Assembly (NCBI GenBank): GCA_030430495.1
Contig: JAUIKM010000047.1
Location: 1 to 32,263 of the forward strand
Source: a bacterium
GTDB taxonomy: Bacteria > Bacteroidota > Ignavibacteria > Kapaibacteriales > UBA7675
Length of the DNA: 32,263 nucleotides
Reading direction: 5' to 3'
The notes under the pieces are model-generated. The model saw nothing but the letters and a program-made list of their open reading frames with translations, was not told where the DNA came from and searched no databases. Made by a program: the position numbers and the translations under genes. Position 1 is the first letter of the stretch. Every line of letters begins with the position of its first letter. Of the stretch, positions 1 to 7,865 are shown in pieces.

Positions 1-728
1 CGCTGGAGCACTGCGCCAAACGCCGCATGTGCCGGGAACCTCCTGAACCGATTGCGTACTTTTCCGCGACCGTCGCCAAAATTCGCAGTGAACGTGCCTG
101 CAACGCGACCAGGCGGGCCGGTCTTTGCGCTTTCCCGACCCGTCGGTTGCGCAGGTCGCTTTATGCCTGCGGCATAGCTCTGCTTGACTTTTTGTTTGTC
201 CGCGCGCCTGAAACGTCCGGCTTGCCGCCGGAGCACTGCGCCAAACGCCGCATGTGCCGGGCAACCTCCTGAACCGATTGCGTACTTTTCCGCGACCGTC
301 GCCAAAATTTGCAGTGAACGTGGCTGCAACGCGACCAGGCGGGCCGGCCTTTGCGCTTTCCCGACCCGTCGGTTGCGCAGGTCGCTTTATGCCTGCGGCA
401 TAGCTCTGCTTGATTCTCTTGTTTGTCCGCGCGTCTGAACCGTCCGGCTTGCCGCCGGAGCACTGCGCCAAAAGCCGCATGTGCCGGGAACCTCCTGATC
501 CGATTGCGTACTTTTCCGCGACCGTCGCCAAAATTCGCAGTGAACGTGCCTGCAACGCGACCAGGCGGCCCGGTCTTTGCGCTTTCCCGACCCGCCGTTT
601 GCGCAGGTCGCTTTATGCCTGCGGCATAGCTCTGCTTGATTCTCTTGTTTGTCCGCGCGTCTGAACCGTCCGGCTTGCCGCCGGAGCACTGCGCCAAACG
701 CCGCATGTGCCGGGCAACCGCCTGATCC
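1..728. repeat. 226-bp tandem repeat array, about 3.2 copies
   Basis: Units begin with GGAGCACTGCGCC at 5, 230, 457 and 683, giving spacings of 225, 227 and 226 bp. The last copy stops at about 728. The array is already under way at base 1, so it probably extends upstream of the window. Units differ by scattered substitutions and one-base length changes. Because 226 is not a multiple of three, reading frames shift from unit to unit, so I treat it as non-coding. Each unit holds a short hairpin (ATGCC-TGC-GGCAT at 163-175, 389-401 and 615-627) followed by a T-rich stretch ending GTTTGTC. That module also occurs singly elsewhere in the window. Confidence 0.93.
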
Positions 729-1099
729 AAAGTTGATTGCGAGCGGCGACAGTTCATTGAACCAACTGACAAACCAGCATCGACTGCCGCATGCGACTGA
801 ACACACACCTGAAACCGCTGACGGACGTTCCGTTGGTCGACCGACGACCTGAGGCATGGCCTGCCCCGGCCGCCGCTTCAAACCCGCTGACAAACAAAAA
901 GAAAAAAACAAGCCGGAAGCCCGCGGCGACGGCGAAGTGCTCAAGCCCAAGCGAACAAACGGCGACCTGTTGCGACCACCGTCAAAAACATGCCTGCGGC
1001 CGACAATGAGCGCCGTGCCGATTCGTACTTTAGCCATTGTAGTCGATGCCGTTCCGGTGCGTGAGCGACGCGCCCCCAATTCAGTCAAACAGGAGTATT
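729..1099. other. non-coding leader upstream of fumarylacetoacetase gene
   Basis: I see no convincing gene between the tandem array and the fumarylacetoacetase start. Short open frames here have no ribosome binding site and no recognisable protein content. The stretch contains one minus-strand copy of the hairpin/T-rich element at 889-927. The only clear signal near the end is the AGGAG ribosome binding site at 1091-1095. Confidence 0.6.
889..927 (-). repeat. dispersed hairpin/T-rich element, partial copy
   Basis: Read on the minus strand, arms GCCG and CGGC (plus-strand 924-927 and 912-915) flank an 8-base loop. They are followed by a T-rich stretch ending TTTTTGTTTGTC. The order of hairpin, TTG, T-run and GTTTGTC matches the copies at 29212 and 31761. 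The leading ATTGCAGCG block is not evident, so this is a partial or diverged copy. Confidence 0.5.
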
Positions 1100-2377
1100 A
1101 TGATCGCAGCCAACGACCCCGCGCTTCGTTCCTGGGTGGATGTGCCCGCCGAAAGTGATTTCCCCATTCAGAATCTGCCATTCGGCATCGTGCGCCCCGC
1201 CGACGGTGAGCCGCGTGTCGCCGTGCGTATCGGGGATATGGCCCTCGACCTGGCCGCGCTGCACGCCGCCGGCCTCCTCAATCCGGCCGAATTCGAAGCT
1301 GAAGATTTTGCCACGAAAAGCCTCAATCGCATCCTGGCCAAAGACAAAGCCGCCTGGCGACGCCTGCGCGACCGCGTTTCCACCTTGCTGCGTCACGATA
1401 ATCCGTCGCTGCGCGACAATGAGCAACTGCGCGCCGCCTGCCTTCTTCCGGTTGGCGAGCTGCAGATGCTGATGCCCGTGGAAGTGGGCGACTACACCGA
1501 CTTTTATTCCAGTATTGAGCACGCCACCAATGTCGGCATTATGTTCCGCGATCCGGAGAATGCGCTGCTGCCGAACTGGAAACACCTGCCGGTCGGTTAC
1601 CACGGTCGGGCGTCCTCAATTATCGTGTCCGGGCAGGATGTTCGCCGCCCCGTGGGGCAGACGCGACCGAACGACAGCGAACCGCCGCAATTTGGTCCCA
1701 CGCGCCTGCTGGATTTTGAGCTGGAAATGGCGTTTGTCACCGGCGCGGGCAAAGAACTGGGGCAGCGGATCACGTCGACAGAAGCCGACGACTACATCTT
1801 TGGGATGGTGTTGTTTAACGACTGGTCCGCGCGCGATATTCAGAAATGGGAATACGTGCCGCTGGGGCCCTTCCTGGCCAAGAGTTTTGCCAGTTCCATC
1901 TCGGCCTGGGTGGTGACGCTCGACGCGCTGGAGCCCTTCCGCGTGGCCGGGCCGGAACAGGATCCGCCGGTGCAGCCCTACCTGCACACGCAGGGCGACA
2001 AGAACATCGACATCGATCTGGAAGTCTTCATTGAAAACGAGGCGTTCCCGGCGCATCGCGTCAGCCACTCCAACTTCAAGTACATGTACTGGAATATGGC
2101 CCAGCAGCTCACGCACCAGACGGTGAACGGCTGCAACGTGCGCGCCGGCGATATGTACGCCAGCGGAACCATCAGCGGGCCGACGCCCGACTCCTACGGT
2201 TCCATGCTCGAAATTACGTGGCGCGGCAGCAAACCGGTCGACATGCCGGACGGCACGCAGCGCAAATTCATCAATGACCACGACACGGTCATTATGCGCG
2301 GAACCTGCCGCAAAGGCGACGTCCGCATCGGCTTCGGCGAGGTGCGCGCTCGCGTCCTTCCCGCGCTCGAAGTCTGA
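1100..2377 (+). CDS. fahA: fumarylacetoacetase (425 aa)
   Basis: This enzyme hydrolyses 4-fumarylacetoacetate to fumarate and acetoacetate, the last step of tyrosine (homogentisate) breakdown, in the cytoplasm. The sequence is nearly collinear with the animal enzyme, shifted by about eight residues. DYTDFYSS at 131-138 supplies metal ligand D134, H141 matches the catalytic histidine, E207/E209 and D241 complete the metal site, and K261 and E371 match conserved active-site residues. GYHGRASS (167-173) and GTISGPTPDSYGSMLEITW (356-374) are family signatures. The ATG at 1100 is preceded by AGGAG at 1091-1095. An upstream in-frame start at 1046 would add 18 unlike residues and is less likely. The length fits the family (about 420 aa). 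No other tyrosine-degradation gene is in the window, so it appears to stand alone. Confidence 0.97.
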   Translation: MIAANDPALRSWVDVPAESDFPIQNLPFGIVRPADGEPRVAVRIGDMALDLAALHAAGLLNPAEFEAEDFATKSLNRILAKDKAAWRRLRDRVSTLLRHDNPSLRDNEQLRAACLLPVGELQMLMPVEVGDYTDFYSSIEHATNVGIMFRDPENALLPNWKHLPVGYHGRASSIIVSGQDVRRPVGQTRPNDSEPPQFGPTRLLDFELEMAFVTGAGKELGQRITSTEADDYIFGMVLFNDWSARDIQKWEYVPLGPFLAKSFASSISAWVVTLDALEPFRVAGPEQDPPVQPYLHTQGDKNIDIDLEVFIENEAFPAHRVSHSNFKYMYWNMAQQLTHQTVNGCNVRAGDMYASGTISGPTPDSYGSMLEITWRGSKPVDMPDGTQRKFINDHDTVIMRGTCRKGDVRIGFGEVRARVLPALEV

Positions 2378-2427
2378 GTGCCGTCGGCCGCCGCGTGCCG
2401 AACCAGCGCCACAATTTGATGTAAAAT

Positions 2428-2479
2428 CCGCCGCCGCCGAAAAAAGTTCAATTTTATCTGAACCTATCGGCGGCGGCGG
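2428..2479. repeat. long nested inverted repeat between fahA and sigma gene
   Basis: A perfect 13-bp arm CCGCCGCCGCCGA (2428-2440) pairs with TCGGCGGCGGCGG (2467-2479). Inside it a second inverted repeat, GTTCA (2446-2450) and TGAAC (2459-2463), flanks ATTTTATC. No T-tract follows on the plus strand, so it is not a typical terminator. It lies about 60 bp before the sigma gene start and may be an operator, an mRNA structure, or the end of the fahA transcript. Confidence 0.7.
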
Positions 2480-2540
2480 TGTATAAGGCGCTTGAACACA
2501 GCTTTCAAACGTTGCACTCGAAGCTGACAAAGGTTGGAGC

Positions 2541-3107
2541 ATGAGCATACTGCAGGATTGCAGTGACGAAGAATTGATGACCAGTCTGGTTCGCGGACGC
2601 CAACAGGCGTTCAACGAACTCTACCGGCGCCACGCGCGGCGAATGTACCACTACTTTCTGCGCATGCTGAACCGGGACGAAGAAAAAGCCGGCGACTTTC
2701 TGCAGGACCTCTTCCTGAAAATCGCCGAAAAACCGCAGCGGTTCGACGCGGACAAGCGCTTTTCCACCTGGATCTTTTCCGTCGCCTACAACATGTGTAA
2801 AAATGAGTATCGCCGCATGAACGTGCGTCGTAACATGGAAGCCGGTCACGACCTGGACGCCATGCCCTGCGCCGCCGTTTCGGGCGACGGCTACGTGGAG
2901 CAACGCCAGTTCATGGACGCTCTCGACCGGGAGCTGCACGGGCTCGACGAACAGCAGCGCACCTGTTTCCTGCTGCGCTACAAAGAACAATTCAGCATTC
3001 GCGAGATCAGTGAAATCCTGGAGTGCCCCGAAGGCACGGTCAAATCGCGTCTGCACTACACGATCAGGAGGCTTTCCGGAGCGCTTGAGGAGTTTCGCCC
3101 GATATGA
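2541..3107 (+). CDS. ECF-type RNA polymerase sigma factor (188 aa)
   Basis: This is a sigma-70 family factor of the small extracytoplasmic-function type, which directs RNA polymerase to a special promoter set. Region 2 spans about residues 22-92, including the DFLQDLFLKI helix (52-61) and the FSTWIFSVAYN core (74-84). Region 4 spans about 126-178 and ends in a helix-turn-helix, with FSIREISEILECPEGTVKSR at 151-170. Region 3 is absent, as usual for this type. A purine-rich AAGG/GGAG stretch lies just before the ATG. The gene ends in ATGA overlapping the next start, so the two products are made together. That suggests the downstream membrane protein is its regulator. The regulated genes cannot be told from the sequence. 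Confidence 0.95.
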   Translation: MSILQDCSDEELMTSLVRGRQQAFNELYRRHARRMYHYFLRMLNRDEEKAGDFLQDLFLKIAEKPQRFDADKRFSTWIFSVAYNMCKNEYRRMNVRRNMEAGHDLDAMPCAAVSGDGYVEQRQFMDALDRELHGLDEQQRTCFLLRYKEQFSIREISEILECPEGTVKSRLHYTIRRLSGALEEFRPI

Positions 3108-4024
3108 ACAATCGCAGAACCTCCGCACAGCGCCGCAGCGAAGGCACGGCCTCGACGCCTGACAGCAACAGAAACTTTGAACGATCAAACAACCCGCAAC
3201 ACGCATACAGCGCACAGAATGATATGAATACGAATGTTAACAACTTCGATCTGGAAGAACTGCTGCACCGCTCCGCATTTGAGGGGCTGAGCGCCGCCGA
3301 GCAGGAATACGTTCTGCGCGAGCTCGGTTCGGTGGAACATTTTGAGTGCGCCCGGACGACGCTGACTCATCTTCCCGCAGCGCTGCAGGCCGAAGAAGAA
3401 ACACTTGAACTCGATCCGAATCTGTTTGTCCGCATCAACGAACGCCTGGAAGAACGCGCCCGTCCCTGGTATCAGCGCGTTTTTGACTACATGCGTTCTA
3501 CCTCGCCGCAATCGCTGGCTTACGGCGGAGCTGGTTTCGCCATGCTGGTGATCGTTGGCCTGACCATGGGGTTCGGCATGAACGGTTCGGCGGGTTTTGG
3601 ACCAAATGGCCTGCCCATCGGCGCCAATCCGGCCGACACACTTATCGAGACGTTTGCCGACAGCGGCAATGTGCAGTCCAACTCCGTCGACGTTGACGAC
3701 TCATTGCTTTCTTTGCGCGGCAACTCGGCACGTCAGGATCTTGCATACGTCGCCCGCGCTACTCAAAGCGGTTCGCTGCGTCCGGCTCCGGCGCAGGTTC
3801 AGTCGGGTGATTGTGAGTCCGGCGGCGACATGTCCGGTGCTGCCGTCGGTCTGGCCGGTGTGTTTCAACATGGCGCTTCGCGCCGCGGCCGTTTGTTTTC
3901 CGACGCAACGGATTCCTTCGGCGAGCGCGTAGTCAGCGGTATTGACCGCGGTGCGGACGGCACGCGTGCCGGTCCCAACCCCTTTCCCGACAGGGAAGTG
4001 GTCGCGCTGAACAATCTGGCGTAA
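3104..4024 (+). CDS. single-helix membrane protein, probable anti-sigma partner (306 aa)
   Basis: I do not recognise a named family. The start ATG at 3104 overlaps the sigma factor stop (ATGA), indicating translational coupling, and such partners are usually anti-sigma factors. From the coupled start the layout is: residues 1-40 basic and probably disordered; 46-125 helical, with FDLEELLHRSAFEGLSAAEQ, a plausible sigma-binding segment; one transmembrane helix at about 138-159; then a Gly/Ser/Asp-rich outer part to the end. An in-frame ATG at 3224 (M41) would remove the odd N-terminus and is an alternative start. No HxxxCxxC zinc motif is present, so it is not a standard ZAS-type anti-sigma. 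The role is inferred from position and topology only. Confidence 0.75.
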   Translation: MNNRRTSAQRRSEGTASTPDSNRNFERSNNPQHAYSAQNDMNTNVNNFDLEELLHRSAFEGLSAAEQEYVLRELGSVEHFECARTTLTHLPAALQAEEETLELDPNLFVRINERLEERARPWYQRVFDYMRSTSPQSLAYGGAGFAMLVIVGLTMGFGMNGSAGFGPNGLPIGANPADTLIETFADSGNVQSNSVDVDDSLLSLRGNSARQDLAYVARATQSGSLRPAPAQVQSGDCESGGDMSGAAVGLAGVFQHGASRRGRLFSDATDSFGERVVSGIDRGADGTRAGPNPFPDREVVALNNLA

Positions 4025-4050
4025 CAGCGCGCACGAGTTCTTGAAACATC

Positions 4051-4090
4051 AAGGCCGTTTACATTCAGTTGTAAACGGCCTTTTGTGTTT
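4051..4090 (+). terminator. Rho-independent terminator after sigma/anti-sigma pair
   Basis: A perfect 13-bp stem, AAGGCCGTTTACA (4051-4063) with TGTAAACGGCCTT (4070-4082), encloses a 6-base loop. It is followed by a short T-rich run. It sits 27 bp after the stop at 4024 and faces the minus-strand oxidoreductase gene end at 4162, so it may also serve transcripts arriving from the other side. Confidence 0.9.
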
Positions 4091-4161
4091 AAAGTGCTCT
4101 TCCTGCGACCGGAACGGATTTGAATCGCTTGCAGCCCAAGGTCAATCTGTGTTCTGCGGAA

Positions 4162-4863
4162 TTACCACGGATTGGTCGCCCACAGCTGCACTTCCGGCAC
4201 CATGGCGCGCTGATCCAGTTGCAGCAGGCTGATAATCAGTTGGGCGGCGTCCGCGGCCCGCAACTTGTTGGGCGCGGCATCGCGTTCCACGCGCTCGGGG
4301 TTGTTAAAGGCCGTGGCAACTTCGCTCAGGTTAATCTGCATGACGCGAATGTTTTCACGTCGCAGTTCGGCCTGCCAGGACTGATTCATGCCGCGCAATG
4401 CAAACTTGGACGCCGTGTAGATTGTACCGCGCTCAAAACCGCGCAGAGCGGCCGTGGAGCCGATGTTAACAATCGTGCCGCTGCCGGCCTTTTTCATCAT
4501 CGCCGCCGCACGCTGCGCCATCAGCGCCGCACCGAGCACGTTGACGTTCATGACTTCGTGAAACTGCTCGGCGGTGAATTCTTCCAGTGTGCTGAAACGG
4601 CCGATACCGGCGTTGTTTAACAGGCAGTCCAGGCCGCCGAAACGCTCGTTTACGGCCGCATAGGTCTTGTCGATGTCGGCTTCATTCGCCACGTCGGCCC
4701 GCAGGGCGATTGCGCCGATTTCCTCGGCCGCCGCCTTGATGCGTTCTTCGTTGCGCCCGGTGATAATTACCTCCGCGCCGAGCCCGACCAACTGCCGCGC
4801 CGTTTCCCTGCCGATACCCAGGCTGCCGCCCGTCACGAGTATTTTACTGCCTTTGATGTCCAT
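4162..4863 (-). CDS. SDR-family NAD(P)-dependent oxidoreductase (233 aa)
   Basis: This is a classical short-chain dehydrogenase/reductase with a Rossmann fold. Visible motifs are the cofactor loop TGGSLGIG (11-18), DV (57-58) for adenine contact, NNAG (83-86), structural N108, catalytic S136, and the YxxxK pair Y149/K153. The R at 37 after the second strand (ITGRNEER) suggests NADPH preference, which is inference. The substrate cannot be deduced. The ATG at 4863 has GGAG five bases upstream. An in-frame GTG three bases earlier is too close to that site. It lies 87 bp downstream of the M42 peptidase stop on the same strand, so co-transcription is possible. Confidence 0.94.
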   Translation of the reverse strand: MDIKGSKILVTGGSLGIGRETARQLVGLGAEVIITGRNEERIKAAAEEIGAIALRADVANEADIDKTYAAVNERFGGLDCLLNNAGIGRFSTLEEFTAEQFHEVMNVNVLGAALMAQRAAAMMKKAGSGTIVNIGSTAALRGFERGTIYTASKFALRGMNQSWQAELRRENIRVMQINLSEVATAFNNPERVERDAAPNKLRAADAAQLIISLLQLDQRAMVPEVQLWATNPW

Positions 4864-4950
4864 CACTGCTCCGAAGTAGTCTGTTTAATAAACCTTGTTA
4901 GTGCATCGGCCGCCCGCGGCCTCAACCGGATACTGTGTTTAAGTCGTGGT

Positions 4951-5970
4951 TTAACGTCCAACAAAATCGTCGATATACGCCAGGCTCAGATCAACCGTGG
5001 CTTCTATGCCGTCTTTGTGAGCCCGTTCGACTCCGTGAGAGGCCGCCACGCCGGGGCCGATCAGCGCCACGCGGAAGTCGTTTCCCGCGCGCAATGCAGC
5101 CGATCCGTCGGATCCGTAGAAGGGGTACACGTCCAGTTTGTGTTTAATATTGCCGGCTTCCGCCAGCTCCACCAGTCGTGTGCGCATCGCGTAGTCGTAG
5201 GGGCCGCTGCTGTCCTTGGCGCAGATCGAACAGAAGGTCTCGCCGCCTTCACATGCGTCGCCCACCACGCCCATATCGATGACCAGAAGCTCTTCCACGC
5301 TGTCGTCCCAGGGGCAGGCGCCGCCGTGCCCGACTTCCTCGTAATTGCTGATAAACAAATCCACCGGCGCGGTGCGACCGGCTTCGGCCATGCGTCGTGC
5401 AACTTCCAGCAGAACGTAGCAACCCGCTTTGTTGTCCATGAATCGCGACTTGATGTAGCCGCTTGCCGTCTCCTGGTAGCGCGTGTCAAAGGAAATAATA
5501 TCGCCGATGCGGATGCCCAGTTTGCGGCAGTCCTCCGGCGATTTAACATCTTCGTCCACGCGTATGTGCATTGTGTCCACCGAGCGCTGCGTCTTTTCCG
5601 TCTCGCGGTTGGCATGCGTCGACGGGTTGTTTAACAACAAGGTGCCGGTGACGACCGCACCTTCCATGGTGTGAATGCGCAGGTATTCGCCTTCAAATGC
5701 GTTAAGCGATGGTCCGCCGATGGGCGAAAAGGCGAGCGTGCCGTCGTTCTTGAATCCCGATACAATCGCGCCGAGCGTGTCTACGTGCGCCGCCAGGGCA
5801 AGGCGCGCGGGTTCGTCGCCCAGTCGGCAGATCAACGCGCCTTTGCGGCTGCGTCGTGTTTTAAAGCCGTATTTGTTAAACTGCTCATCGAGAAAATCGA
5901 TGGCGTTGTGCGTAAATCCACTTGGCGAGTCGATTTCGATCAACTCTTTTAAAACGTCGAAGTTGCTCAT
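4951..5970 (-). CDS. M42-family metallo-aminopeptidase (339 aa)
   Basis: This is a cytoplasmic zinc/cobalt aminopeptidase of the M42 (FrvX/YpdE/TET) family, which trims peptides and usually forms large tetrahedral assemblies. The metal and catalytic residues are visible: H62 and D64 in AAHVDTLG, bridging D179 in RFMDNKAG, catalytic E211 and metal E212 in YEEVGHGG, D232 in VIDMG, and a C-terminal His (probably H312 in ASHGVERAH). The length is normal for the family. It shares a strand with the SDR gene downstream. With the M28 and M3 peptidases nearby it suggests strong peptide use. Specificity (Glu, Leu or Lys releasing) cannot be read from the sequence. Confidence 0.95.
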   Translation of the reverse strand: MSNFDVLKELIEIDSPSGFTHNAIDFLDEQFNKYGFKTRRSRKGALICRLGDEPARLALAAHVDTLGAIVSGFKNDGTLAFSPIGGPSLNAFEGEYLRIHTMEGAVVTGTLLLNNPSTHANRETEKTQRSVDTMHIRVDEDVKSPEDCRKLGIRIGDIISFDTRYQETASGYIKSRFMDNKAGCYVLLEVARRMAEAGRTAPVDLFISNYEEVGHGGACPWDDSVEELLVIDMGVVGDACEGGETFCSICAKDSSGPYDYAMRTRLVELAEAGNIKHKLDVYPFYGSDGSAALRAGNDFRVALIGPGVAASHGVERAHKDGIEATVDLSLAYIDDFVGR

Positions 5971-6137
5971 GATTGCTCACATGTTGCTTGGCGGCGCGCG
6001 GTTTTAACCTTGAGTGCACGCTCTCGAAATTCCAGGTTCTTTCGGCGGTTTGTCTGCCGGCTCTGTGCCAACTGCCGAACTTTCACGATATTCAACAAAT
6101 CTATGAGATTCTTCGGCTATTTACAATCGGGACAGGT

Positions 6138-7580
6138 ATGCAAACTTCCGGGCTTTTTCGTCGGTCGTCGCGTGGCACAGCTTTCCGCTTAACGCATTGC
6201 AGCGCGTGCATGTTCTGCACGCTCGCTTTTCTGACGCTTTTGTTTGTCATGGCGTCGGACGTCTCCGTGGCTCAAACCGGCGACTATACACTGCGCGACA
6301 GTGTTAAAATCGTGTCGCAGTACCGCGCCGCGGCCGACCGCATCATCAACACCACGCTGAGCGACAGCAGCGCCTGGAATCGTCTGGCGTTTTTCTGCGA
6401 TACATTCGGGCCGCGCCTCAGCGGCAGCGCCGCGCTCGAGAGATCAATCGACTGGATTGTGGCGGAACTCAAAGCCGAAGGATTCGACACGGTTTTTACC
6501 CAGGATGTGACCGTGCCGCACTGGATACGCGGCGAAGAGTCCTGCCGCATGACTGCGCCGGTGGAGCGCGAGATGTTCATCCTGGGGCTGGGCGGCAGCA
6601 TCGGAACGCCCGCCGGCGGTATTGAGGCGGAAGTCGTGAGCGTCAGCGATTTTGAGGAACTGCGCGCCCGCGCCGACGAGGCGGCGGGCAAGATTGTTCT
6701 GTTCAACGCCGAATACGAGAGCTATAGCCGCACGGTGGCCTATCGCTTCAACGGGGCGGTGGAAGCCGCCAAAGTCGGCGCCATTGCCAGTCTCGTGCGC
6801 TCGGTTGGTCCTTTTTCCATGCAGACGCCGCATACCGGCGTGATGCAGTACATCGACTCGATTCCGCGCATTCCGCATGCCGCCGTGACGATTGAAGACG
6901 CGCTCATGATTCAGCGCTGGATCGACCGCGGCAAATCGGTCCGCATACATCTGAACATGGAAGCGCGTTATGCCGATTCGGCGCGGTCGCGTAACATTAT
7001 CGCCCAGATCAACGGCTCGGAACGGCCCGACCAGATGCTGGTGTTCGGCGGCCACATCGATTCGTGGGACGTCGGCAGCGGCGCTATGGACGATGCCGGC
7101 GGCTGTTTTGCCGCCTGGCGCTCGCTGAGTGTGCTCAGGCAGTTGAACCTGCGGCCGCGCCGCTCCGTCCGGCTGGTGATGTGGACCAACGAGGAAAATG
7201 GTCTGCAGGGCGCGCGCACCTACGCGGCGGAATTCGGCGACTCAACGCATATTCTTGCGCTCGAAAGCGACGGCGGCGTCTTTGCCCCGACCGGTTTCGG
7301 ATTTACCGGCGCACCCAAAAAACACGCGGTGGCGCGCGCCGCGGCTGCTCTGCTGGGATCTGTCGGAGCCGACACGGTCCGCGTGGGCGGCGGGGGAGCT
7401 GATGTTTCGCAGTTAAACGCCAAAGGCGTTGACATGATGGGCCTGGAGGTCGATATGGAGCGCTACTTCTGGTATCATCACACCCACGCCGACACGCCGG
7501 ACAAACTCGACCCGCATGAGATGAACCAGTGCGCCGCAGCCATGGCCGTCATGATGTACGTGATGGCGGATATACCGTGA
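6138..7580 (+). CDS. secreted M28-family peptidase, carboxypeptidase Q-like (480 aa)
   Basis: This is an exported di-zinc exopeptidase resembling animal carboxypeptidase Q (PGCP). A signal peptide spans about residues 1-46, with hydrophobic core at 27-39 and likely cleavage after VAQ. A protease-associated-like segment lies around 150-280. The catalytic domain shows GGHIDSWDVGSGAMDDAGG (304-322) with H306 and bridging D318, TNEENG (350-355) with catalytic and metal glutamates E352/E353, D378 in LESDGG, and a C-terminal His in YHHTHADT (446-453). The chosen ATG at 6138 gives the signal peptide directly, but its ribosome binding site is weak (GACAGG). Upstream in-frame starts would add about 55 unlikely residues. 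The signal-peptide codons overlap a dispersed hairpin/T-rich repeat (6196-6248). Confidence 0.93.
   Translation: MQTSGLFRRSSRGTAFRLTHCSACMFCTLAFLTLLFVMASDVSVAQTGDYTLRDSVKIVSQYRAAADRIINTTLSDSSAWNRLAFFCDTFGPRLSGSAALERSIDWIVAELKAEGFDTVFTQDVTVPHWIRGEESCRMTAPVEREMFILGLGGSIGTPAGGIEAEVVSVSDFEELRARADEAAGKIVLFNAEYESYSRTVAYRFNGAVEAAKVGAIASLVRSVGPFSMQTPHTGVMQYIDSIPRIPHAAVTIEDALMIQRWIDRGKSVRIHLNMEARYADSARSRNIIAQINGSERPDQMLVFGGHIDSWDVGSGAMDDAGGCFAAWRSLSVLRQLNLRPRRSVRLVMWTNEENGLQGARTYAAEFGDSTHILALESDGGVFAPTGFGFTGAPKKHAVARAAAALLGSVGADTVRVGGGGADVSQLNAKGVDMMGLEVDMERYFWYHHTHADTPDKLDPHEMNQCAAAMAVMMYVMADIP
6196..6248 (+). repeat. dispersed hairpin/T-rich element inside signal-peptide codons
   Basis: ATTGCAGCG is followed by a 7-bp hairpin (6204-6210 with 6216-6222, loop TGTTC). 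Then comes CTCGCTTTTCTGACGCTTTTGTTTGTC split across 6222-6248. The last 16 bases (GACGCTTTTGTTTGTC) are identical to the intergenic copy at 29241-29256. This copy lies wholly within the M28 peptidase reading frame and encodes residues of its hydrophobic export signal, including LTLLFV. Confidence 0.75.
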
Positions 7581-7735
7581 AGTAGATTTTCATCGCCGGG
7601 CGGCGGGATGCAGGATTATCGGGGGAGGTGCTGTACCAGGTCCCGTTAAAGTCCAAAAGTGCGCCGGTTGTCGGCCGGAGTCAAGCGTTCAAAAGAGAAT
7701 TCGTAAATCCGTCAAATTTGGCACGGAAAGTTTTT

Positions 7736-7764
7736 GAGCTGCGAGCCCTCAGGGCTCACAGCTC
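7736..7764. terminator. inverted repeat between convergent genes, possible terminator
   Basis: GAGCTG-c-GAGCCC (7736-7748) pairs with GGGCTC-a-CAGCTC (7752-7764) around a 3-base loop, with one mismatch. It stands between the M28 gene (ending 7580) and the convergent M3 gene (ending 7866). A T6 run lies about 15 bases downstream on the plus strand, farther than in a classic terminator. The remainder of 7581-7865 shows nothing I can identify. Confidence 0.5.
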
Positions 7765-7865
7765 ATGCGTAGGTCTGCGTATTTTTTAGTCTGAACTCAA
7801 AATCACCACTTGTGGCACGCCGAACCCGAGAGTTGGGACTGGACCGACTCCAATCCATTCAACTA